DNA of 64,000 bases, taken from assembly GCF_910592395.1 (NCBI RefSeq), contig NC_088317.1, forward strand, positions 11,964,001 to 12,028,000, read 5' to 3'. The notes under the pieces are model-generated. The model was not told the DNA's origin, searched no databases, and saw only the letters and a list, made by a program, of their open reading frames with translations. Positions 54,844-64,000 of the stretch are shown here, one piece after another (positions within the stretch are counted from its first letter, which is position 1; each line of letters begins with the position of its first letter). The position numbers and the translations under genes are program-made. This stretch comes from Lineus longissimus. Lineage: Eukaryota > Nemertea > Pilidiophora > Heteronemertea > Lineidae.

Positions 54844-55898
54844 AGCCTCCCTTTAGGAGGGGCTCTTAAGATACACGTGTGTGTGGGAGTATATACTGAT
54901 TTGATGAGAAATAAAGAGAGTAAATATTGTATATCCTACAAACAATTTTTTTTGGTATTTTTCTGAATTAACTCCGTTGAGTTTACCGATTTCTCCGCGA
55001 TCTTCCGGTGGTGGTTGCTATCCAATTGGTTGAAATTAATTGAAATCTTCATGGGAATTCGCTACATCATATGCCTAAGAAATTGGCCAATTATATTAAT
55101 ATTTTTATCAGAGAAATATCCGTCCTAAATAATGACAGAAAAGGGTGGTTTATTTCCTTTTCTGTCGACATGGTCGAGGTCACGTGACATAAAAACAAAA
55201 CAATCGCACACACCCGTCCAAAAAAGGCACTTTAAGAAAAACAAATACGTTTTTCCAGCTTAAAACCACACTGACGACTAAGTTATATTGGTCTTCTGCC
55301 CAAATCTGAAGTATCAAAATGAATCGCAAACTAGAACTAGCTCTATTTAGCAAAAGTTGCGTGAAAAATTCGGGTGAGCGACATTCTGCACCCTAGCGGC
55401 CAATAATTAAACTACTTTCAGCCGTCTGCTCCGGTCTCGTTAGGGAGTTTTTCCCAAATGTACGCGATGATGACGTGCCCCATTAACAGGACGTAACATC
55501 TATTTTAAAATGCGTTTCCAAAGTGAATGCATGAGGACAACCTATTTGTGTCGTATATCACTGGAAACGCCCGATTCCCGTGAATAAGGACAATCACAAT
55601 GTATTACATTACCAAAACAAAAATGTGTCGGAAGGAACTATATGGATGGTCCCATCGCACCCCCCCCCCTCCAGCAGTATGACACAGAAGGGCTAGTTGA
55701 CTGTCCACCGGGGGGTTGGGGGGAGCTTCCCCCCAACGCACTGGTAAAAACCTATGTCGACGGAGGGGGGTTTGGGGGGTGTCCCCCCATTGTAACAGCT
55801 GTAGTTGTTAGAGCTTGCACTTAACATATGCTCGTAGGGGGGTTCGGGGGAGCTCCCCCGACCTAAAGGGGGCTCACTAAGTCCTTGACTTTACATAT
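54844..55898 (+). repeat. C repeat copy 4, full length
   Basis: Follows copy 3 after GTA and is joined head-to-tail to copy 5 through a single TA (55899-55900). Confidence 0.85.
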
Positions 55899-55900
55899 TA

Positions 55901-56986
55901 AGCCCCCCTCTTAGGAGGGGCTCTTAAGATACACGTGTGTGCGGGAGTATATAGTGAATGATTAGAAATAAAGAGAGTAACTATTGTATATCCTTCAAAC
56001 AATTTTTTTTGGTAAATTTCTGAATTAACTCCGTTGAGTTTACCGATTTCTCCGCGATCTTCCGGTGGTGGTTGCTATCCCATTGGTTGAAATTAAGTTA
56101 AATTAAATTAAAATCTTCATGGGAATTCGCTACATCATATGCCTAAGAAATTGGCCAATTATATTAATATTTTTATTAGAGAAATATCCGTCCTAAATAA
56201 TGACAGAAAAGGGTGGTTTATTTCAATTTTGTGTCGACATGGTCGAGGTCACGTGACATAAAAACAAAACAATCGCACACACCCGTCCAAAAAAGGCACT
56301 TTAAGAAAAATAAATACGTTTTTCCAGCTTAAAACCACACTGACGACTAAGTTATATTGGTCTACTGCCCAAATCTGAAGTATCAAAATGAATCACAAAC
56401 TAGAACTAGCTCTATTTAGCTATAGTTGCGTGAAAAATTCGGGTGAGCGACGTACATTCTGTACCCTAGCGGCCAATAAATAAACTACTTTCAGCCGTCT
56501 GCTCCGGTCTCGTTAGGGAGTTTTTCCCAAATGTACGCGATGATGACGTGCCCCATTAACAGGACGTGACATCTATTTTAAAATGCGTTTCCAAAGTGAA
56601 TACATGAGGACAATCCATTTAAGTGTCGTATATCACTGGAAACGCCCGATTCCCGTGAATAAGGACAATCACAATGTATTACATTAATTACCAAAACAAA
56701 AATGTGTCGGAAGGAACTATATGGATGGTCCCATCGCACCCCCCCTCCAGCAGTATGACACAGAAGGGCTAGTTGACTGTCCACCGGGGGGGGGGGGGGG
56801 GTTTGGGGGGGGCTTCCCCCCAACGCACTGGTAAAAACCTATGTCGACGGAGGGGGGTTTGGGGGGTGTCCCCCCATTGTAACAGCTGTAGTTGTTAGAG
56901 CTTGCACTTAACATATGCTCGCAGGGGGGTTCGGGGGAGCTCCCCCGACCTAAAGGGGGGCTCACTAAGTCCTTGACTTTACATAT
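55901..56986 (+). repeat. C repeat copy 5, full length
   Basis: Head-to-tail with copy 4; the right flank TA is followed by unique sequence (GGCCTAGGCCTAGG). Confidence 0.85.
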
Positions 56987-56988
56987 TA

Positions 56989-57414
56989 GGCCTAGGCCTA
57001 GGGAAATATCATGTCAAATGATCGTCTGCATTATATTCAGAACTGGCACAGCGAGCCAGATTCCATGTTTTATATGTGCGCCTTGCTCGCACACATTGAT
57101 TTTGCAAATAATCATAGAAGCAACTAGTTTTAAAATAGTGCTGCATGCTCAACAACATCAAAGAAACCCCAAGCGTGCTACCTTATTCGAATCTTGGTTA
57201 TTTCAAAAACCTGAATGTATCCTTGATTATGGGTGTCTTCTTCAGATTATTCTGAAATGAGCACTTTAATCACAGCAATATCACAGAGAAAGTATCTTTT
57301 GCGTTTTTGCGTTGTTACTGTCGTTGAAGAATAAACTTTACTTGAACAGACTCAAGTAACCGATACATTGCGAGGGGCCATCTCAATGTTAATCTCCCAA
57401 TGCTAATTACATTA
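56989..57414. other. Unique spacer between direct and inverted C repeats
   Basis: No gene recognised. An open frame extending to 57260 (plus) has no domain. Confidence 0.4.
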
Positions 57415-58478
57415 ATATGTAAAGTCAAGGACTTAGTGAGCCCCCCTTTAGGTCGGGGGAGCTCCCCCGAACCCCCCTACGAGCATATGTTAAGTGCAAG
57501 CTCTAACAACTACAGCTGTTACAATGGGGGGACACCCCCCAAACCCCCCTCCGTCGACATAGGTTTTTACCAGTGCGTTGGGGGGAAGCTCCCCCCAAAC
57601 CCCCCCGGTGGACAGTCAACTAGCCCTTCTGTGTCATACTGCTGGAGGGGGGGTGCGATGGGACCATCCATATAGTTCCTTCCGACACATTTTTGTTTTG
57701 GTAATGTAATACATTGTGATTGACCTTATTCACGGGAATCAGGCGTTTCCAGTGATATACGACACAAATGGGTTGTCCTCATGCATTCACTTTCGAAACG
57801 CATTTTAAAATAGATGTTACGTCCAGTTAATGGGGCACGTCATCATCGCGTACATTTGGGAAAAACTCCCTAACGAGACCGGAGCAGACGGCTGAAAGTA
57901 GTTTAATTATTGGCCGCTAGGGTTCAGAATGTCGCTCACCCGAATTTTTCACGCAACTTTTGCTAAATAGAGCTAGTTCTAGTTTGTAATTCATTTTGAT
58001 ACTTCAGATTTGGGTAGTAGACTAAAATAACTTAGTCGTCAGTGTGGTTTTAAGCAGGAAAAACGTATTTGTTTTTCTTAAAGTGCCTTTTTTGGACGGG
58101 TGTGTGCGATTGTTTTGTTTTTATGTCACGTGACCTCGACCATGTCGACACAAAATTGAAATAAACCACCCTTTTCTGTCATTATTTAGGATGGATATTT
58201 CTCTAAAAATATTAACATAATTGGCCAATTTCTTAGGCATATGATGTAGCGAATTCCCATGAAGATTCAAATTTAATTTAACTTAATTTCAACCAATGGG
58301 ATAGCAACCACCACTGGAAGATCGCGGAGAAATCGGTAAACTCAACGGAGTTAATTCAGAAAAATACCCAAAAAAATTGTTTGTAGGATATACAATAGTT
58401 ACTCTCTTTATTTCTAATCATTCATTATATACTCCCGCACAGACGTGTATCTTAAGAGCCCCTCCTAAGAGGTGGGCT
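57415..58478 (-). repeat. C repeat copy 6, inverted, full length
   Basis: Complement of copies 2-5, TA-flanked (57413-57414, 58479-58480). Confidence 0.85.
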
Positions 58479-58546
58479 TATTATTATTTTTCCAGACAGA
58501 AGAGAGGTGGCCCATTCCCCTATAAAACCAAGTTCAAGTACTGGTA

Positions 58547-58987
58547 ATATGTAAAGTCAAGGACTTGGTGAGCCCCCCTTTAAGTCGGGGGAGCACCCCC
58601 GAACCCCCCTACGATAGCGTAACGTTTTTACCCAGTACAATGGAGGGGAAACCCCCCCTCAACCCCCCATGTTGGGACCATCCATAGTTCCTTCCGACAC
58701 ATTTTTGTTTTGGTAATGTAATACATTGTGATTGTCCTTATTCACGGTAAATGGGTTGTCCTCATGCATTCACTTTTAAATTAATTTCAACCAATGGGAT
58801 AACAACCACCACCGGAAGATCGCGGAGAAATCGGTAACTGAAACTCAACGGAGTTAATTCAGAAAAAAACCAAAAAAAATTGTTTGTAGGATATACAATA
58901 GTTACTCTCTTTATTTCTCATCATTCATTTACATTATGTACTCCCGCACACACGTGTATCTTAAGAGCCCCTCCTAAGAGGGGGGCT
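58547..58987 (-). repeat. C repeat copy 7, inverted, internally deleted
   Basis: Ends intact, TA-flanked (58545-58546, 58988-58989). The interior deletion joins the GAATGCATGAGGACAACCC block to the region next to the 5' end. Confidence 0.85.
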
Positions 58988-58989
58988 TA

Positions 58990-61900
58990 TAACATCTGAA
59001 TTGGCCCTTGAGAAACCAGAATACAACCTTGAACTGTTTCCAAGTTCATGTGGCAAAGCCAAAAGTATGCTGTGCCTGTGAAAAACTAATGACTTTTAGC
59101 GAAGGGGATAATTAATAATAATAACTACATGTATTTCGAGTTAAAACATAAATACTTTAATGTAATCCATCACAGATCTATCACAGTTATTTGCTTTCAA
59201 AATACATGTGTATGTTTATAAGTCAGTAGGCCTACCTTCTACCATCTAGCTGCCATCATCATGACTATTTTATGTAAACTTTTCTTTCCAGTTGACACCA
59301 TCAACAGTGACTATGGGCAAGGATCTCTCTCCCTCTTTCACGCTAATATGTAAAGAGCAAGCTCTAGTGAACTCACACAACTGTTGAGAGCCCCCCAACC
59401 CCCTCCCCCCGTCCTTCTGACATATTTATAAGCCAGTACATTGGGGGATGAGTCCCCCAAACCCCCTCCCCCGTTCTCTGAAAGTGACAGGTTTTAGTCA
59501 GTACATTGGGGGAAGGCCCCCCCCCCCCATTGGACTCTAAAAATAGAATTCCTTGGAGACGCTGAACAATAAGGCCCCATAAAGAAATAGTCCCCGCCCC
59601 GGTAGCTGTCTCATATCTGTGGACAGAAGCAGCTCTTTGTGGTGAAATAATAATTGAATTTTCAACCTGCTAGCCTAGATATTTGTGTATGTTTCTTCAC
59701 CAGTTAGTTAATAACGAATTTTTGTAGGTGGATTCGTTTGGCGCCAAAATCAAGAATGGCAAATTTACGATCTTGACACTAGAGGCGCTGATGTCGTTCC
59801 GGAACGGTAGATGCTAAATCGGATAGTCAGGCAGTACGGGAACTCCCCATCTTGACAATAGAGGCGCTGATGTCGTTCCTAAACAACGGCTCTTGCACTG
59901 CTAAATTGCCACCATCTTGAAAAGCAGTACCGCGCATGTGGAAATGTAAAGAATCTTTACAATTGCAAAAAGGCTATCGCATCACCACTACGCCCGAGAA
60001 CACGATGACTGCACTACGCTGCATTGATAGTTTGCAATAAATTCACGTAAAAACACACCAGAGCATCTCGGGTTTTATTTACAAAGATCATATTTTGTTA
60101 TTTATTTATAAAACAAGCCATTTTATGAAAGAAGGTGGCACTTACTAGGCCTGGATAAGACTTTGGAGTTTGAAGTGGTGGTGACGCAGTGTTGAAAACA
60201 CCTGAATCTCAGGATGCCGATATCCAAGATGGCGGAATTTTACCAATTCCAGTGTCTGAAATTGAATTTTAATTTCGGCACTGTGCGAGTTTGGGGAACT
60301 CCTGCACTCTGACCACGTGACCTACATCATTACTTCACAGTTCCGGTGTAATGTTTTTGAGTGTTTCTGTTTTTGAGTGTTTCCCCTCATTGTTTGGGAA
60401 CGCTCAAAAATAGATTGACGAGTTTTTCTGTGTATTGAAAAGTCATGGTCTCTCTAGCTGCCTATTGTTTGGAAACACTGACACATGGGAAACAACCACA
60501 GATGTTACACCGGCACTGGGTCGAGTTTGGCAGTTACTAGAAATCACGTGACTGGATCTGGATTTAGTAGTGTTAAAACTGACTTTTTTGAAGTAAAGTA
60601 CGTAAATCGAGAAGAAGAGGACGTTTGCTTTGTCTGCAATGAAATGTCACAACTGTCTCCGCCGACGTTTGTGAGGGCACTAACATTGGAATAACGCTAA
60701 AAGTAGTAGTTGGTTTTTGAGTTGGCCGCTAGGCGCCGCAGGCTCATGTGCGCGTGTTAGCTGCGCGCGCACTAGCTGCCCTGAGACTGTGTATTTAAGG
60801 TGTAAATAAATGCACGTGTATAAACACAGACATGACATGTCAGCCGGCTTTTTCAAACGAGGGAGTTTGAACATGAAAACAAGACAAAACATAACATAAA
60901 ATTTGCATCAATCGATATTAAACCTTGACCAGAGCCTACATCATCGCAATATCTTGGGCTAGCTAGTAGAAATCCGAGAATGTCTGATTAATGAGCAGAA
61001 AATGTTAGAATCACGGTGCTGCCCTGATCACGCCCACTTCTGACTTTTCTGTGTATTGTGAACTTTGTGTGTTCCAACACTAACCCTAACCCTGATAACC
61101 TCAACAGTTGCTCAAAAACTGCATTGATGGTTCGGTAAAGGTAAGAAATATAATAATATTACATGAAGCATGGCTTTATATTGAAATAAAAGTTTGTTCA
61201 TATGATATTATAAAGTCACTTAAGCTAAGGACACTTTAACTTTGTCACATCCTTCCTCCTTGTCTGTTTTTACACTTTCTCTGATTTCAATTTCATTTGT
61301 GATTTATCCCAAGGTCTATTGTTTTTCTGTTACAATGGAGATATGTAGTGTTCCTTTATGCATGGAAAACTGGTTTGAATGCAAAAACCACACTTGTTAT
61401 TTTGTAACAAAAACAAATGATGTGGAAGACAAAATTGTGACTGTCCTTCAGAAAATGGCATTTTCAACTCGTTCGGCACCACCAACAACTGAGAAAAATG
61501 TAAAAGACCGTTGGTTTTGAATTAGATCAGTGCAGAATTCGGAATATATCAGGAAATTGTCCCAGTGGATGAGGTGATTTTAGGCAATTCTTAGGCGTAT
61601 TGCATTAGGTCTTATTTTGGCCCTTTTTGACCGATCTAACCCTTATATTTTCTGTAATTCATACTGAACATCTTAGTTTTAGTGCGTTTCATCATTTGTA
61701 ATCCCCTCATACCAAAAACAGATAAAAAAACCTTTAATTCATAATTTTAGGTTTTTCGGTTAACTTTAACTGTTATAGACCCCAACCCTTATTACCTGAT
61801 ATATCAGTCGAATATGGCAAATATACTTTTTTTGGTGGAAATAATCTGGAACAATCATTTATTCATATAAAACTGGTATAAATGTCCATCGCACGGTAAA

Positions 61901-62104
61901 TTTGTTTTTTAATTGAAATTTTTTGAAAATAGCCCCAAAAAGTACCCCGCCCAATATTGAAAGGGTCCATTTGAACCCTCCAAACGTAGTCGATTTGCAC
62001 CGAATGCTATATAATGTTGAGATCTATGCCCTACCAACAAAATATGATGAAATGGAAACATTCGTGATGATTTTAGCTGTAATTTCAGCCATTATCTAAA
62101 GAGC
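58990..62104. other. Mostly unrecognised non-coding sequence
   Basis: A diverged relative of the C repeat 3' end is at about 59343-59530 (TAATATGTAAAG, polyC/polyG blocks, CAGTACATTGGGGG). ATCTTGACA.TAGAGGCGCT with GATGTCGTTCC is duplicated at 59771 and 59848. A hairpin (TTTTTGAGTGTTTCCC paired with GGGAACGCTCAAAAA) lies at 60370-60410. Open frames at 60485-60694 and 61242-61520 have no recognisable domain; I do not call them genes. Confidence 0.45.
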
Positions 62105-62953
62105 CCTTTCTGCCGCCTCTTTTCTGTTATATTCCTGATGGAGACAAGTCTTCAGTGTGCTGTCCCAATCAATCAACAAAATAGTCTCATAGAGATGATA
62201 TTTATAGAGACAAGTATTCAGTGTGCCCTCCCAATAAGTCAACAAAATGTTGCATGAAGGTGTCACTTATGAACACATGACTGTCTTGTCTCAATCAGAC
62301 AACAAGATTGTCATAAAGAGATTCCCTTTTGGAGGCAAGTCTTCGATGTGCTGTCCCAATCAGCAAGGTGTCCTCATATAGATGTCACTTATGGAAACAT
62401 AGTCTTGTCTCAATCAGAATACAAGATGGTACATACGTGTACAAGATGTCCCTTTTGGAGGCAAGTTTTCAGTGTGCTCTCAAATGGATGTCTTTTATGG
62501 AGACAAGTCTTCAATGTGCTGTCACAATCAGCCAACAAGGTGTCCTCATACATATGTCACTTATGGAGACATGTCTTGTCTCAACCAGACAACTAGATGG
62601 TCTCAAAGACAATGTCCCTTTTTGAGGCAAGTCTTCAGTGTGCTCTCGAAGGGATGTCACTTATAGAGACAGGTCTTCAATCTGCTGTCACAATCAGCCA
62701 ACAAGGTGTCCTCATACATACGTCACTTATGAAGACATGTCTTGTCTCAACCAGACAACTAGATGGTCTCAAAGACATGTCCCTTTTTGAGGCAAGTCTT
62801 CAGTGTGCTCTCGAAGGGATGCCACTTATAGAGACAGGTCTTCAATGTGCTGTCACAATCAGCCCACAAGGTGTCCTCATACATACGTCACTTATGAAGA
62901 CATGTCTTGTCTCAATCAGACAACTAGATGGTCTCAAAGACATGTCCCTTTTT
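62105..62953 (+). repeat. Minisatellite, ~165-170-bp units
   Basis: About five units with landmarks AAGGTGTCCTCATA near 62368, 62537, 62703 and 62868. Each unit is built from related half-units (GAGGCAAGTCTTCAGTGTGC and GAGACAGGTCTTCAATGTGC). Its open frames are repeat artefacts. Confidence 0.85.
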
Positions 62954-64000
62954 GGCTCACCGTAGGGGAGTCTATATAATACCGCAGTGTCCGTCGTCCG
63001 TCGTCGTCGTCCGTCGTCTGTCGTCCGTCGTCCGTCGTCGTATCCTATTTCAAAAACAGTGGCACGTTTCTTAACCGCTAGAGCTATGGACTTGAAACTT
63101 TGTACACAGCACCCCCTAGGTCAGGTGACCTCTGAGACTGAATTTCGGTCCGATCTGATTCTCAACTTGGCCACCAGGGGGCCAAATGTCGATATCTAAA
63201 AAGTGTGATATCTCGCTTATTAGTGACTGGTTTTCGATGAAACTTGTGTTGTAGGTACTCATAGCAAATATACATCTTATATCATACGGGTTTTTAATTT
63301 GACCTACTTTTCAAGTTCACAGAGGTCATATGGCGTAAATTGGCCGTTAGAGTGTAAACTATGGCACGTTTCTAAACCACTAAAGCTATGAACTAGAAAC
63401 TTGGTACATATAACCCCCTATATCACATAGCCTCTGGTGCTGAATTTCAGTTTGATATGATCCTCAACTTTGCCACCAGGGGGCCAAAAGTGGATATCTA
63501 AAAAGTGTGATATCTCGCTTAAAAGTGACTTGTTTTCGATAAAATTTTTATGGTAGGTACTCTTAGGAAGAAAACATCACATGTCTTACGGGTTTTCAAT
63601 TTGACCTACTTTTCAAGGTCACAGAGGTCATATGGCGTAAATTGGCCGTTAGAGTGTAAACTATGGCACGTTTCTTAACCAGTAAAGCTATGAACTTGAA
63701 ACTTGGTGCATATAACCCCCTACATCAGATAACCTTTGATGCCGAGTTTTGGCCTGATCTGATTCTTTATTCGGCCACCAGGGGGCCATAATGGAAAAAG
63801 GAAGAAGTGCAATATCTTGCTTATTTGAGTGAATTGTTTTCGATAAAATTTTTATGGCAGGGACTTCTAGCAAGGATACACCACATGTCCTACGATTTTT
63901 GGATTTGACCTCCTTTTCTAGGTCACAGAGTCAAATGGCGTAAATTGGCCATTAGAGTGTAACTATGGCACGTTTCTTAACTGCTGAAGCTATGAACTTG
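62954..64000 (-). repeat. Helitron-like 3' end and 302-bp tandem repeats
   Basis: Read on the minus strand, a (GAC)n-type microsatellite (about 62985-63037) leads to a hairpin-like terminus, GACTCCCCTACGGTGAGCC (about 62954-62972). To its right a unit recurs at exactly 302-bp spacing (GGCACGTTTCT at 63061, 63363, 63665, 63967) and runs off the window. Landmarks are GCCACCAGGGGGCCA and TTTGACCTACTTTTCAAG. Confidence 0.8.

Noticed and set aside
53824-57675. Pro/Gly/Ser-rich open frames repeated several times
   Set aside because: They fall in the G/C-rich palindromic part of C repeats and shift with polyC length.
61242-61520. 92-codon plus-strand open frame
   Set aside because: No recognisable domain, no splice signals that I can support, and AT-rich non-coding composition.

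Overview
This is eukaryotic, intron-bearing DNA from a marine-invertebrate-type genome, most likely a lophotrochozoan or a non-vertebrate deuterostome. The evidence is GT..AG introns with AATAAA signals, long introns packed with MITE-like and Helitron-like repeats, and transposon families (P-like, integrase-core 'IS3EU-like', Harbinger-Myb, piggyBac-like TTAA MITEs) that commonly co-occur in such genomes. The species cannot be named from the sequence. I recognise no rRNA, tRNA or CRISPR array.

Region 1 (about 1-30.2 kb) is dominated by one host gene on the minus strand. Seven consecutive, phase-consistent exons (30149 down to 5290) encode the N-terminal ~315 residues of TTI1 (TELO2-interacting protein 1, a HEAT-repeat component of the TTT complex); the rest of the gene lies to the left, outside the window. 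Its introns hold a Harbinger-type element carrying only a Myb/SANT gene (1193-2078), a frameshifted KCTD-like BTB fragment, several MITEs, some nested in one another, three Helitron-like elements with covarying terminal hairpins, a decayed spliced DDE-type transposase gene (18992-22324), and a foldback element split by a 5'-truncated LINE (26745-29372).

Region 2 (30.2-36.9 kb) contains a 302-bp-type repeat block interrupted by two insertions, then a Harbinger-type Myb/SANT gene whose N- and C-terminal pieces are separated by a tandem duplication. Copy 1 of that duplication carries further insertions that copy 2 lacks, giving built-in empty sites.

Region 3 (36.9-52.45 kb) is a Russian-doll nest. 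A P-element-like transposon (ends resembling the Drosophila P ends, 7-bp direct repeat GTTTGTC) encodes an uninterrupted four-exon 899-aa transposase and, converging on it with about 5 bp between stop codons, a PHD-finger gene with one stop and one frameshift. Inside the right terminal repeat of the P-like element sits a ~1-kb TA-flanked repeat ('C repeat'). Inside that copy is an 8.2-kb element with matched ends, a 6-bp target duplication CGTCCT, terminal arrays of a ~20-bp repeat, an integrase-core transposase and a HECT E3-ligase-like gene. That transposase gene is itself split by a 711-bp element whose removal restores the reading frame.

Region 4 (52.5-64 kb) holds a second copy of the foldback MITE, six further C repeats (four head-to-tail, two inverted), mostly unrecognised unique sequence, a ~166-bp minisatellite, and an exact 302-bp-period tandem repeat running off the right edge.
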